DNA of 64,000 bases from Massilia litorea (GTDB lineage Bacteria > Pseudomonadota > Gammaproteobacteria > Burkholderiales > Burkholderiaceae_D), in NCBI RefSeq assembly GCF_015101885.1, contig NZ_CP062941.1, forward strand, positions 2,666,001 through 2,730,000, read 5' to 3'. The translations under genes were made by a program, and so were the position numbers. The notes beneath the pieces were generated by a model, which worked only from the letters and a program-made list of their open reading frames with translations, searched no databases and was not told where the DNA came from. Below, piece after piece: positions 50,540 to 60,142 of the stretch (its first letter is position 1; each line of letters begins with the position of its first letter).

Positions 50540-51144
50540 CGGCGACCCGGGAAGCCGTCGGCGCTGCGCTTGCCGGCCGCAGGATCGAGGCCGTCGTGAT
50601 CGGCGCCTCGGCAGGCGGCGTGGACGCACTGGTCGAGCTGCTGCCGGCGCTGCCGCCCGACTTCGGCCCGGCCACGGTCTGCATCCTGCATGTGCCGGCC
50701 GACCGCGAAAGCCGCCTGGCCGAGCTGTTCGCGGCGCGCCTGGCGCTGCCGGTGCGCGAAGCGGTCGATAAAGCGCCGGTGGAGCCGGGCACTGTCTATT
50801 TTGCCGGCGCGGGGTACCATCTGTCGATCGAACAGGATCGCGTTTTTTCCCTCAGCTGCGAGCCGCCGGTGCATTATGCACGTCCGGCCATCGATGTGCT
50901 GATGGAGTCGGCCGCCGACGCCTATGGGGCGGCTTTGGCCGGCATACTGCTTACCGGCGCCAACATCGACGGCGCCGAGGGCATGCAGAGGATCAGGCAG
51001 CGCGGCGGCCTGACCATCGTCCAGGACCCGGCGGGCGCGCAGGCCTCGGCCATGCCGGAAGGGGCCATCCGGCTGTGCGCCCCGCACCTGGTCCTGCCGC
51101 TGTCCGAGATCCGGGCATTGCTGCCACAGCTGGAGACAACATGA
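50536..51144 (+). CDS. CheB-type methylesterase domain without receiver
   Basis: The 202-residue protein is a stand-alone CheB catalytic domain. The triad is visible at Ser25 in IGASAGG, His52 in LHVPADR and Asp145 in TGANIDGAEGM. The usual N-terminal receiver domain that controls CheB is absent. It overlaps cheR and the next kinase gene by ATGA on both sides. It would remove methyl groups added by the CheR partner. Confidence 0.95.
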   Translation: MTATREAVGAALAGRRIEAVVIGASAGGVDALVELLPALPPDFGPATVCILHVPADRESRLAELFAARLALPVREAVDKAPVEPGTVYFAGAGYHLSIEQDRVFSLSCEPPVHYARPAIDVLMESAADAYGAALAGILLTGANIDGAEGMQRIRQRGGLTIVQDPAGAQASAMPEGAIRLCAPHLVLPLSEIRALLPQLETT

Positions 51145-52355
51145 GCCTACAAGAACCAAGCAAATTACTCATCGTCGACGACCTTCCCGACAACCTGCGC
51201 GCCCTCGACGCCCTGATCCGCGACGAGCAGCGGCTCGTGTTCCATGCCCATTCCGGCGACGAAGCGCTCGCGCTCCTGCTCGAACACGAGTTCGCCCTCG
51301 CCATCCTCGACGTCCAGATGCCGGGCATGGACGGCTTCGAATTGGCCGAGCTGATGCGCGGCACCGAGCGCACCCGCAACATCCCGATCGTCTTCGTCTC
51401 GGCCGCCGGGCGCGAACTGAACTACGCCTTCAAGGGTTACGAGACCGGCGCGGTCGACTTTCTCTACAAGCCGCTCGACCCGGACGCGGTGCGCGGCAAG
51501 GTCAACGTGTTCGTCGCGCTCGACCAGCAGCGGCGCGAGACGCGGCGCCAGATGGATGCGCTGGAAAAGAGCCGGCGCGAGCAGGAAGTCCTGCTGCAGG
51601 AGCTGAATGCGACCCAGGCCGAGCTGCAGCGCTCGCTGCGCATGCGCGACGATTTCATGTCCCTCGTCGCCCACGAGCTGCGCACGCCCCTGAACACGCT
51701 GTTTTTAGAGACCCAGATGCGCACGCTGCACCTCAAACGCGGCAATCTGCAGGCCTTTTCCGGCGAACAGATGGGCGCCATGATCAAGCGCGACGAGCGC
51801 CAGATCAAGGCCATGATCCGCCTGATCGACGACATGCTCGACGTTACCCGCATGCGCAACGGCACGCTGTCGGTGCGCCCAGCCCAGGTTGAACTGATGG
51901 GCATGCTCGAGCGCGTGGTGAGCGACCTGTCGCTGCAGGCCGCCGCCAGCGGCTGCGCGATCAGCCTCGCGCCGCACCCGCCGGTCACCGGTTGCTGGGA
52001 CGAGTTCCGCATCGAGCAGGTGGTGGTGAACCTGTTGACGAATGCGCTGCGCTACGGCGGCGGCTGCAATGTCGAGGTGCGGGTCGAAGTCGAGGGCAAG
52101 TGCGCCCGCATCGACGTCATCGACAAGGGGAAAGGAATTTCGCCGGAAGACGTCGAGCGCATCTTCCAGCCCTTCGAACGCGGTGCCCGCAACGGCGAGC
52201 CCAAAGGCCTGGGCCTGGGCCTGTACATTTCGCGCCAGCTGGCGACGGCGCACGGGGGCGAACTGGGCGTGACCAGTACGCCGGGGCAGGGCTCGACCTT
52301 CAGCCTGGCGCTGCCTTGCGACGTGCTGGTTCCGTGCGCGGCGGTGTCCGCCTGA
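51141..52355 (+). CDS. Receiver-histidine kinase protein
   Basis: The 404-residue cytoplasmic protein begins with a receiver (Asp56 in LAILDVQMPGMDG), then a short coiled coil, a HisKA domain (His about 178 in VAHELRTPLN) and an ATPase domain (DKGKGI, GLGLGLYIS). A receiver placed before the kinase suggests it is controlled by another kinase, plausibly the upstream hybrid kinase. It overlaps cheB by ATGA. It has no membrane segment. Confidence 0.94.
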   Translation: MSLQEPSKLLIVDDLPDNLRALDALIRDEQRLVFHAHSGDEALALLLEHEFALAILDVQMPGMDGFELAELMRGTERTRNIPIVFVSAAGRELNYAFKGYETGAVDFLYKPLDPDAVRGKVNVFVALDQQRRETRRQMDALEKSRREQEVLLQELNATQAELQRSLRMRDDFMSLVAHELRTPLNTLFLETQMRTLHLKRGNLQAFSGEQMGAMIKRDERQIKAMIRLIDDMLDVTRMRNGTLSVRPAQVELMGMLERVVSDLSLQAAASGCAISLAPHPPVTGCWDEFRIEQVVVNLLTNALRYGGGCNVEVRVEVEGKCARIDVIDKGKGISPEDVERIFQPFERGARNGEPKGLGLGLYISRQLATAHGGELGVTSTPGQGSTFSLALPCDVLVPCAAVSA

Positions 52356-52382
52356 GCTGGCGACACCGGACGCTTGCCTGCC

Positions 52383-54890
52383 ATGCCCATGGAACCGACC
52401 TTCGATCCGGCATCCCGCTACCCGCTGGATTTCAGCGCATTGTTCGACGCTGCGCCATCGCCCTACCTGGTGCTGTCGCACGACCTGCATATCGTTTCGG
52501 TCAATCAGGCGTACCTGAACGCGACCAGTACGCGGCGCGAGGATATCGTCGGCCGCGGCATGTTCGAGGTGTTTCCGGATAACCCCGACGATGCATCTGC
52601 AAGCGGCGTGGCCAATCTGCATGCCTCGCTGCAGCGCGCCTTGTCCACCGGGCGCCCCGACACGATGGCGATCCAGAAATACGACATACGGATTCCAACT
52701 GCGGATGGGATCCGTTTCGAGGAGCGCTTCTGGAGTCCGGTGAATACGCCGGTACTGAATGCCGAAGGCACCGTCACGCACATCATCCATCGCGTGGAAG
52801 ACGTGACCGAGTTTGTCAGGACGAAGGACCATACGGCCCGGATGGCGTCGACCATCGACGACCAGGCGATCGAGATCGAAATTGCAAACAGGCGGCTGCG
52901 CGAAGCGAACGAGACGCTCGAGCAACGGGTGGCCGCGCGCACCGAAGCACAACGGCAGACGGAAGAAAAACTGCGTGCCAGCGAACTTCGCTTCCGCCTG
53001 ATGGCCGACTCGATTCCGCAAATCGTCTGGATCATCGACGACAGCGGCCGCGGCGTGTACTTCAACAAGCAGTGGTCCGCGTATACCGGTGTCGACCTGG
53101 ACCCGACCTCGCCCTACGAAGTCTCGGAAAAATTCGTGCATCCCGACGATCACGCAGCCACGATGCAGGCATGGGAAGCTGCCCGCAAGAGTGGGGGGCA
53201 TTTCAGCGTCGAGCACCGGATCCGGTCCGCCGCCGGCTGCTATCGCTGGTTCCTCGTGCGCGCGGAGTCCTGGCGCGACCCTCAGTCGGGGCAGATCCTG
53301 ATGTGGTTCGGCACCTCCACCGACGTCCATGACCGGAAGATGGCCGAGGCTGCGCTCGGCGCGCGCGAAGAACAGCTGCGGCTTGCCATCGATGCCGCCG
53401 ACGTCGGCGAATGGGATGTCGATGTGGTGAGCCAGACCATGTACTGGCCGCGGCGGGTAAAAGCCATGTTCGGCATATCGCCCGACCGTCCTGTCGTGCT
53501 GGCGGATTTTTATGAGGGCGTGCATCCCGAGGACCGGGAACACACCTTTGCCTCGTTCGAGGCGGCCGCCAATCCGCAGCTGCGCCTCCAGTACGCCGCC
53601 GAATACCGGACGGTCGGCAAGGAAGACGGGCGCATACGCTGGGTCGCCGCCAAAGGCCGGGGTCTGTTCAACGACGCGGGAGAATGCGTACGCGTCATCG
53701 GCACGGCCATCGATATTACCGAACGCAAGGCGAACGACGAGGCCTTGCGCGAAAGCGAAGACCGCCTGCGCCAGGCCGACCGCCGGAAGGACGAGTTCCT
53801 CGCCATGCTGGCCCATGAATTGCGCAATCCCCTTGCGCCCATCAGCGCGGCCGCCGAACTGCTGCAAACGGGCCGGCTGGACGAGGAACGCGTGCAGCGC
53901 ACCAGCCGGATCATCGGCCGCCAGGTCAGGCACATGACGGGTCTGGTGGACGACCTGCTGGACGTATCGCGCGTGACCCGTGGCCTGGTGGAGCTCGAGA
54001 AGCTGCCGGTGGACGTCAACCACGTCATTGCCGACGCCGTGGAGCAGGTCACGCCGGCGATCCGGGCACGCCGCCATCAGCTGGAACTGCGCCTGACGCC
54101 GCACGCGACACTGGTGCAGGGAGACAGCAAACGGCTGGTGCAGGTGCTGGCCAACCTCCTCAACAACGCCGCCAAGTACACGCATGAAGGCGGCAACATC
54201 CGGGTGCGCACCGATGTGCGCGATGCGCATGTCCTCATCGAAGTATCGGATGACGGCATCGGCATGGCGCCGGAACTGGTGGCGCGCGCCTTCGACCTGT
54301 TCGCGCAGGCCGAGCGCTCGCCGGATCGCTCCTCGGGCGGGCTGGGCCTTGGGCTGGCGCTGGTGCGCAGCCTGGTCGAGCTGCATCACGGCACGGCGCG
54401 CTGCGAAAGCGCAGGGCTCGGCCAGGGCAGCACTTTTACCATCTGCCTGCCGCGCCTGCCGGCAGGGGAGGACAGTGACGCGGCCCATGCATCCGCCGGC
54501 GGCGATTCAGCCACGCAGGCGGGCGGCCTGCGCATCCTGGTCGTGGACGACAACGCGGATGCCGCGGCGCTGCTGGCCATGCTGCTGGAAGCATCGGGGC
54601 ACCAGGTAACGGTGGAACACGATGCGCGCCTGGCGCTGGCACGGGCGAAGAAGGAAGCGTTCCAGGTCTGCCTGCTCGATATCGGCTTGCCTGAAATGGA
54701 TGGCAACGAGCTGGCGCGGCGCTTGCGCACCTGCCCGGGAACCGCCGCATCGGTCATGGTCGCGGTGACCGGTTATGGACAGGAAAAGGATCGCGAACAG
54801 ACGGCGGCGGCCGGGTTCGACCATCACCTCGTCAAGCCGATCGATACAGGCGTGCTCGCTTCGATACTGGCGACGGTGCCGCCTGCCTGA
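52383..54890 (+). CDS. PAS-domain hybrid histidine kinase
   Basis: The 835-residue cytoplasmic protein has three PAS-type domains (about 15-150, 205-325 and 330-455, the last two each followed by a PAC segment such as GTAIDITERK). The HisKA domain has His about 480 in LAHELRNPLAP, and the ATPase domain has DDGIGM and GLGLGLALV. A C-terminal receiver (about 718-830) has its Asp in LLDIGLPEMDG. A coiled coil (about 155-200) joins the first two PAS domains. The signal is unknown, possibly redox or small-molecule sensing by PAS. It starts 27 bases after the preceding kinase. Confidence 0.94.
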   Translation: MPMEPTFDPASRYPLDFSALFDAAPSPYLVLSHDLHIVSVNQAYLNATSTRREDIVGRGMFEVFPDNPDDASASGVANLHASLQRALSTGRPDTMAIQKYDIRIPTADGIRFEERFWSPVNTPVLNAEGTVTHIIHRVEDVTEFVRTKDHTARMASTIDDQAIEIEIANRRLREANETLEQRVAARTEAQRQTEEKLRASELRFRLMADSIPQIVWIIDDSGRGVYFNKQWSAYTGVDLDPTSPYEVSEKFVHPDDHAATMQAWEAARKSGGHFSVEHRIRSAAGCYRWFLVRAESWRDPQSGQILMWFGTSTDVHDRKMAEAALGAREEQLRLAIDAADVGEWDVDVVSQTMYWPRRVKAMFGISPDRPVVLADFYEGVHPEDREHTFASFEAAANPQLRLQYAAEYRTVGKEDGRIRWVAAKGRGLFNDAGECVRVIGTAIDITERKANDEALRESEDRLRQADRRKDEFLAMLAHELRNPLAPISAAAELLQTGRLDEERVQRTSRIIGRQVRHMTGLVDDLLDVSRVTRGLVELEKLPVDVNHVIADAVEQVTPAIRARRHQLELRLTPHATLVQGDSKRLVQVLANLLNNAAKYTHEGGNIRVRTDVRDAHVLIEVSDDGIGMAPELVARAFDLFAQAERSPDRSSGGLGLGLALVRSLVELHHGTARCESAGLGQGSTFTICLPRLPAGEDSDAAHASAGGDSATQAGGLRILVVDDNADAAALLAMLLEASGHQVTVEHDARLALARAKKEAFQVCLLDIGLPEMDGNELARRLRTCPGTAASVMVAVTGYGQEKDREQTAAAGFDHHLVKPIDTGVLASILATVPPA

Positions 54891-54908
54891 GCCGGATCGG
54901 GCGTCCAG

Positions 54909-55280
54909 TCAACACTTGCCGCCCGCTATGTCGAGCAGTTCGACGATGTTTGCAGGCTTGGTGAGATGCATGTCGAAGCCGGCGGCACGCGCCTTGTTGC
55001 GCGACGCTTCATCGCCCCATGCCGTCAGCGCGACCAGCATGACCTTGCTCAGCGTAGCATCGGCACGGACTGCCTGCGCTACCTGGTAACCATCCATCAG
55101 CGGCATGCCGATGTCGAGGAAAATCAGGTCCGGACGGTTGGCGCGCGCAAGGGCCAGGCCTTCCGGGCCGCCGTAGGCGACCTGCACCTGCAAGCCATAC
55201 ATCTGCAAAATCTGTGCAGTCATATCGGCGGCATCCGCGTTGTCATCGACGACAAGAATCTTTTTTTCGCTCGCTTGCAT
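54909..55280 (-). CDS. Single-domain response regulator, CheY-like
   Basis: The 123-residue receiver has Asp12/Asp13 in VVDDNAD, phosphoacceptor Asp56 in FLDIGMPLMDG, and the conserved Thr and Lys in ALTAWG and LTKPAN. The start at 55280 is chosen because AAGGCGAG lies just upstream. It is convergent with the PAS kinase gene, 18 bases away, and is a probable output or phosphate sink of the cluster. Confidence 0.92.
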   Translation of the reverse strand: MQASEKKILVVDDNADAADMTAQILQMYGLQVQVAYGGPEGLALARANRPDLIFLDIGMPLMDGYQVAQAVRADATLSKVMLVALTAWGDEASRNKARAAGFDMHLTKPANIVELLDIAGGKC

Positions 55281-55525
55281 GCTCGCCTTGCCGCAGTAAT
55301 AAAAATTCACTTGCTGAATCTGTTCAGCTTGCGTCAATTGTCACATCGATTGCGGGTTTTGTCACAAAATATGTGGCACGAAACACATGGCCCTGACATA
55401 AGCCGGTAAAACAGGCAAACGGGCCCGCGGTTGCAAAGACCGCGCCTTTCACGCACACTGACGGGCCTCTTGCGAGATTGACAGCCTTGCCTGCCTGACA
55501 TGGCAGGCGGTGCTTCCTCCTCGCG
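55281..55525. other. Intergenic region upstream of ahpC
   Basis: About 245 bases before the OxyR-like site show no coding content that I can support. Promoter sequences for the lone receiver gene should lie at its left end. A 12-base stretch with CTGCCTGACATGGCAGGC near 55490-55510 forms an imperfect hairpin. Confidence 0.45.
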
Positions 55526-55562
55526 ATAGTAGAAATCAATCGATCTTATCTGATCAATTAAT
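55526..55562 (+). promoter_or_regulatory. Candidate OxyR binding site of ahpC
   Basis: Four tetrads ATAG, CAAT, ATCT and TAAT are spaced exactly by seven bases. They match the OxyR consensus (ATAG, CTAT, ATAG, CTAT) at 11 of 16 positions. The site ends directly at the -35 hexamer, where an activator of sigma-70 promoters should bind. Confidence 0.55.
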
Positions 55563-55591
55563 TTTACAAGCGATCGCAAGCGCTTTACACT
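55563..55591 (+). promoter_or_regulatory. ahpC promoter
   Basis: TTTACA at 55563-55568 and TACACT at 55586-55591 are separated by the optimal 17 bases. The -10 ends 41 bases before the ahpC start codon. Confidence 0.65.
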
Positions 55592-55632
55592 TGCATTCAT
55601 CAACTTTGATTCACAACACAACAGGAGCTTCC

Positions 55633-56196
55633 ATGTCCCTTATCAATACCGAGATCAAGCCATTCAAAGCAACCGCTTACCACGCAGGCAAGTTCATCGA
55701 CCTGACCGAAGAGCAGTTCAAAGGCACCTGGTCCGTCCTGATGTTCTACCCGGCCGACTTCACCTTCGTCTGCCCGACCGAACTGGAAGACCTGGCTGAT
55801 TTCCAGCCTGAATTCGAAAAACTGGGCGTCAAGGTCTACGGCGTGTCGACCGACAGCCACTTCGCCCACAAGGCATGGCACGACACCTCGGACGCGATCA
55901 AGAAGGTCAACTACCCGCTGATCGGCGACCCGACCGGCGCCCTGGCACGCAACTTCCAGGTCATGATCGAAGAAGAAGGCATGGCGCTGCGCGGCACCTT
56001 CGTCATCAATCCAGAAGGCCAGATCAAGATCATGGAAGTGCACGACAACGGCATCGGCCGCGACGCGTCGGAACTGATGCGCAAAGTCAAGGCTGCCCAG
56101 TACGTCGCTTCGCACCCAGGCGAAGTCTGCCCGGCCAAGTGGACCGAAGGCGCTGAAACCCTGACCCCGTCCCTCGACCTGGTCGGCAAGATCTAA
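55633..56196 (+). CDS. ahpC: Alkyl hydroperoxide reductase subunit C
   Basis: AhpC is a typical 2-Cys peroxiredoxin that reduces H2O2, organic peroxides and peroxynitrite. The 187-residue protein has the peroxidatic Cys47 in FTFVCPTEL and the resolving Cys166 in [16 protein letters not shown] precedes the start at a good distance. It is reduced by AhpF, coded 81 bases downstream. An OxyR-like site and a well-spaced promoter lie upstream. Confidence 0.98.
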   Translation: MSLINTEIKPFKATAYHAGKFIDLTEEQFKGTWSVLMFYPADFTFVCPTELEDLADFQPEFEKLGVKVYGVSTDSHFAHKAWHDTSDAIKKVNYPLIGDPTGALARNFQVMIEEEGMALRGTFVINPEGQIKIMEVHDNGIGRDASELMRKVKAAQYVASHPGEVCPAKWTEGAETLTPSLDLVGKI

Positions 56197-56277
56197 GTAG
56201 TCAGTAGTCAGTAGTACCGGGATGCCGGGCAGGGAAGACCGCCGGCATCCATTCTTCACCGAATACAAGGAAAAACC

Positions 56278-57867
56278 ATGCTCGAAGCAACCCTCAAGAA
56301 GCAGTTACAAGCCTATTTGGAAAAAGTGGTGCAGCCGATTGAGATCGTTGCATCGCTGGACGCGTCGCCGAAAGCGCGCGAAATGGAAGAACTGCTCAAG
56401 GAAATCACTTCCCTGAGCGCCAAGATTTCTTACCGCGAAGACGGCAATGCGACGCGCAAGCCATCTTTCGCCATCAACCGTGTCGGCACCGACATCGGCA
56501 TCGAATTCGCCGCGATCCCGCTGGGCCATGAGTTCACCTCGCTGGTGCTGGCCCTGCTGCAAGTGGGCGGCCACCCGATCAAGTTCGACGAGGCCGTGAT
56601 CGAACAGATTAAAAATCTCGACGGCGACTATGTCTTCGAAGCCTTTATTTCGCTGTCCTGCCATAACTGCCCGGAAGTGGTGCAGTCGCTGAACTCGATG
56701 TCGATCATTAATCCGCGCATCAAGGTCACGACCATCGACGGCGGCCTCTTCAAGGATGAAGTCGAGTCGCGCCAGATCCTGGCCGTGCCGATGATGTTCC
56801 TGAACGGCGAGCATTTCGGCCAGGGCCGCATGAGCGCCGAGGAAATCCTCGCCAAGCTCGACACCGGCGCCGGCAAGCGCAAAGCCGCTGAACTGAGCAA
56901 GAAAGAAGCGTTCGACGTGCTGATCGTCGGCGGCGGTCCTGCCGGCGCGGCCGCGGCGATCTACGCCGCCCGCAAAGGCATCCGTACCGGCGTCGTTGCC
57001 GACCGCTTCGGCGGCCAGGTACTCGATACCCTGGCGATCGAGAACTTTGTCTCGGTCAAGGAAACCGAGGGTCCGAAGTTTGCCGTCTCGCTCGAAGAAC
57101 ACGTCAAGCACTACGACGTCGACATCATGAATTTGCAGCGTGCTTCGAAGCTCGAAAAGAGCGGCCAGCTGTTCGAAGTGACGACCGAAGACGGGGCGGT
57201 GCTGAAATCGAAATCGGTCATTCTCTCGACCGGTGCCCGCTGGCGCGAAATCAACGTGCCGGGCGAAAAAGAGTACAAGAACCACGGCGTGGCCTACTGC
57301 CCGCACTGCGACGGTCCGCTGTTCAAGGGCAAGCGCGTGTCGGTGATCGGCGGCGGTAACTCGGGCGTCGAAGCGGCGATCGACCTGGCCGGTATCGTCG
57401 AGCACGTGACGCTGATCGAATTCGGCAACGAACTGCGCGCCGATGCGGTCCTGCAGCGCAAACTGTACAGCCTGAAGAACGTGGATGTGATCAAGGGTGC
57501 GCAGACGACCGAAGTCCTGGGCGACGGCAAGAAAGTCACTGGCCTGGTCTACAAGGACCGCGCCAGCGGCGAGCTCCATACCGTGGAACTGGCGGGTGTG
57601 TTCGTGCAGATCGGTCTGATTCCGAATGCCGAATGGCTGAAAGGGACGCTCGAGCTGACGCCGCATGGGGAGATCGAAGTGGACGCACGCGGTGAAACCT
57701 CGATCCCGGGCGTGTTCGCGGCCGGCGACGTGACCACGGTGCCGTTCAAGCAGATCGTGATCGCGGTGGGCGAGGGCGCCAAGGCCTCGCTGGCAGCCTT
57801 CGATTACCTGATGCGCTTGCCGACGGAAGAGACGGACGCGGTGGATATGGAAGCCAAGGCCGCCTGA
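56278..57867 (+). CDS. ahpF: Alkyl hydroperoxide reductase subunit F
   Basis: AhpF is the NADH-dependent flavoprotein that reduces AhpC. The 529-residue protein has an N-terminal tandem thioredoxin-like domain with the redox pair Cys128/Cys131 in CHNC and a thioredoxin-reductase-like part with the FAD motif [10 protein letters not shown] near residue 217. The second redox pair is Cys341/Cys344 in CPHC, and the NADH motif [10 protein letters not shown] follows. Length is normal. A strong terminator follows 17 bases after the stop. Confidence 0.98.
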   Translation: MLEATLKKQLQAYLEKVVQPIEIVASLDASPKAREMEELLKEITSLSAKISYREDGNATRKPSFAINRVGTDIGIEFAAIPLGHEFTSLVLALLQVGGHPIKFDEAVIEQIKNLDGDYVFEAFISLSCHNCPEVVQSLNSMSIINPRIKVTTIDGGLFKDEVESRQILAVPMMFLNGEHFGQGRMSAEEILAKLDTGAGKRKAAELSKKEAFDVLIVGGGPAGAAAAIYAARKGIRTGVVADRFGGQVLDTLAIENFVSVKETEGPKFAVSLEEHVKHYDVDIMNLQRASKLEKSGQLFEVTTEDGAVLKSKSVILSTGARWREINVPGEKEYKNHGVAYCPHCDGPLFKGKRVSVIGGGNSGVEAAIDLAGIVEHVTLIEFGNELRADAVLQRKLYSLKNVDVIKGAQTTEVLGDGKKVTGLVYKDRASGELHTVELAGVFVQIGLIPNAEWLKGTLELTPHGEIEVDARGETSIPGVFAAGDVTTVPFKQIVIAVGEGAKASLAAFDYLMRLPTEETDAVDMEAKAA

Positions 57868-57883
57868 TTTCCCGCGGCCGACG

Positions 57884-57923
57884 TGAAAACGCCATCCCGA
57901 TGCGAGTCGGGATGGCGTTTTCA
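57884..57923 (+). terminator. Terminator of ahpC-ahpF
   Basis: GAAAACGCCATCCCGA pairs perfectly with TCGGGATGGCGTTTTC across a six-base loop. The right arm ends in TTTTC and further Ts follow. Confidence 0.85.
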
Positions 57924-58418
57924 TTTGGATAACTGCCGGTACGTACGCTGTACCGGTCTATAACTGTTTGCCGGGCGCTTGCTTGCTTGCCGCTATCGTG
58001 CGCCAGATGCGGCAATGTTTTGCGACAATTGATTTCAGCCAGACATCAGTCGGCCGATCCTGCCGCACCTTACAAGAAATCAGTGGAACATCAGCACGGC
58101 TGCGCTCTGCAGGGTGTTCGTTTCATATACCAGCCAGGCTGCGGCGCCGGCGAGGGCAAGTTGGAGTGCGGTCAGGGTAGTTGGGATCGAGCGCATCATG
58201 ATGGGTTCTCCGGGTTTCGTCTGTGTGTTTTCGCTTGGTATGGTGCCATTCTGAGGCCGGGCGATGTTGCGCGGCATCGGCGGGGAATCCGCCGTTCTGT
58301 AGGAATCGACCTTGCGACCCTGTCTCAGCAAGGGGAAGGTCCCCAGAGAGCCGCTCCTACGCGGCCTTTGGCTCGCGTCCTATAGCCGTGCTCGCGCGTG
58401 CGATTTAAAGTCGGCTCC
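57924..58418. other. Intergenic region between ahpF and recQ
   Basis: About 500 bases. It holds a possible small membrane-protein gene on the minus strand (58080-58199, listed separately). No clear recQ promoter, repeat of the REP-like family or RNA gene was seen in the rest. Confidence 0.5.
58080..58199 (-). CDS. Possible 39-residue single-span membrane protein
   Basis: The reading frame starts MMRSIPTTLTALQLALAGAA and contains one hydrophobic helix (about residues 8-27) followed by ETNTLQSAAVLMFH. GGAGA lies eight bases before the first ATG. The frame extends upstream, but the upstream part looks non-coding. Small size makes the call tentative. Confidence 0.42.
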   Translation of the reverse strand: MMRSIPTTLTALQLALAGAAAWLVYETNTLQSAAVLMFH

Positions 58419-60125
58419 ATGACCCGACACGACCCCCAACTCCTGCATAACGGCCTGCTCGCAGTGCGCCGCCATTCCATCAAAAAACTGCTCCGTTCCG
58501 TGTTCGGCATCGAACGCCTGCGCGACGGCCAGCAACGCGTCATCGACAGCGTCCTCGACGGCAAGGACACGCTGGCGATCATGCCTACCGGCGGCGGCAA
58601 GTCGCTGTGCTACCAGATCCCGGCCCACCTGTTAACAGGATTGACAGTGGTCGTCTCGCCCCTGATCTCGCTGATGAAGGACCAGCTGGGTAAGCTCGAG
58701 GAGCTGGGCGTGCGTGCCTGCCAGGTCAACAGCAGCCTGAACGCCGAGGAAGAACATGCGGCGCTCGACGCGATTGCGAAGGGCCAGTGCGAGATCGTCT
58801 TCTGTACCCCGGAGCGCCTGGCCTCGCCGGAATTCCTGGAAGTGCTGAAACAAACGACGGTGGCGCTGGTCGCGATCGACGAAGCCCATTGCATTTCCCA
58901 ATGGGGGCACGATTTCCGCCCGGCCTATATCGAGATGGCGGCCGCAATTGCCGCGCTCGGACATCCGACCGTGCTGGCGCTCACCGCCACCGCCACCGAC
59001 GAGGTGATGGAAGACATCGGCCGTCAGCTGAACCGGCCGCGCATGAAGGTCATCAATACCGGTATCTACCGGCCCAACCTGCACTACAGCGTGGTGCAGG
59101 TGACCAATCCCGACCAGAAGTTTGCCGAGGCGCGGCGCCTGGTGGCGGAAACCGAAGGCGTCGGCATCGTCTACGCGGCGACCGTCAAGGCGGCCGAGGA
59201 AATGCACCGCATCCTGGAAGAAGCCGGCGAATCGGTGACGATCTACCACGGCAAGCTGCCCAACGCCGAGCGCAAAGCCAACCAGGACCTGTTCATGAAC
59301 GACGAGCGGCGCATCATGGTCGCGACCAATGCCTTCGGCATGGGCATCGACAAGAGCGACACGCGTTTCGTGATCCACCTGCAGATCCCGGCCAACCTGG
59401 AGTCCTATTACCAGGAATCGGGACGGGCCGGGCGCGACGGCAAGGATGCGCAGTGCACGCTGCTCTTCCTGCAGGACGACAAGCGCCTGCAGCAATTCTT
59501 CCTGGTCAAGCATTACCCGGACGCCGCTGAGATCCGTTCGGTCTACGATGCCGCCTGCGAACTGGCGGAAGATGGCCCGGTCACGACCGAGCGCATCGAG
59601 GAAAAGCTCGGCGACCTGAACGAAGCGAAGATCAAGGTCTGCCTCAAGTTATTGAAAGATGGCAAGTTCGTGCGCCAGAACCGCAAGCTCGAGTTCGTCA
59701 TCACGGCGAACGAGCCGAAGGCGGTCAATTTCGAACAGCTGGCCGAGGTCTATGTACAGAAACAGGACCACGACCGCGAGTCGCTGGAAAAAATGGTGGG
59801 GTATGCGGTCAGCGGCTTCTGCCGCTGGAAGCTGATGCTCGACTATTTCGGCGACGAGGTCGAGGGCTTCGAAAAGTGCTGCCGCTGCGACAACTGCAAG
59901 AATCCCCCCGCGCTGGCGCTGGAAGACATCGAGATCCGCGACGACGAGTTCGACCATACCCCCGAGCCGGAACCGGCCGGCCCGCATTTCGAAGCGGGCA
60001 TGCGCGTCAAAGTGCCGAAGTACGGGGAGGGCGTGGTGGTATCGGTGGCGGGAGACCAGATCGGTATCGACTTCCCGGACGGCGAGCACAAATCGTTTAT
60101 GGCAGACTTCGTGGAACCGGTTTGA
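58419..60125 (+). CDS. recQ: ATP-dependent DNA helicase RecQ
   Basis: RecQ is a 3'-5' DNA helicase in recombination and fork repair. The 568-residue protein has Walker A MPTGGGKSLCYQ (near 55), DEAHCISQWGHDFRP (near 153), the GRAGRDG motif VI and the zinc-binding CCRCDNC (near 486). The C-terminus lacks a recognisable HRDC domain; it ends in a short barrel-like module (FEAGMRVKVPKYGEGVVVSV) similar to those at the ends of UvrD-type helicases. The start at 58419 is the ATG; a GTG lies 21 bases upstream. The exonuclease gene follows by 17 bases. Confidence 0.94.
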   Translation: MTRHDPQLLHNGLLAVRRHSIKKLLRSVFGIERLRDGQQRVIDSVLDGKDTLAIMPTGGGKSLCYQIPAHLLTGLTVVVSPLISLMKDQLGKLEELGVRACQVNSSLNAEEEHAALDAIAKGQCEIVFCTPERLASPEFLEVLKQTTVALVAIDEAHCISQWGHDFRPAYIEMAAAIAALGHPTVLALTATATDEVMEDIGRQLNRPRMKVINTGIYRPNLHYSVVQVTNPDQKFAEARRLVAETEGVGIVYAATVKAAEEMHRILEEAGESVTIYHGKLPNAERKANQDLFMNDERRIMVATNAFGMGIDKSDTRFVIHLQIPANLESYYQESGRAGRDGKDAQCTLLFLQDDKRLQQFFLVKHYPDAAEIRSVYDAACELAEDGPVTTERIEEKLGDLNEAKIKVCLKLLKDGKFVRQNRKLEFVITANEPKAVNFEQLAEVYVQKQDHDRESLEKMVGYAVSGFCRWKLMLDYFGDEVEGFEKCCRCDNCKNPPALALEDIEIRDDEFDHTPEPEPAGPHFEAGMRVKVPKYGEGVVVSVAGDQIGIDFPDGEHKSFMADFVEPV

Positions 60126-60142
60126 TTCCAATAAAGGACCGC

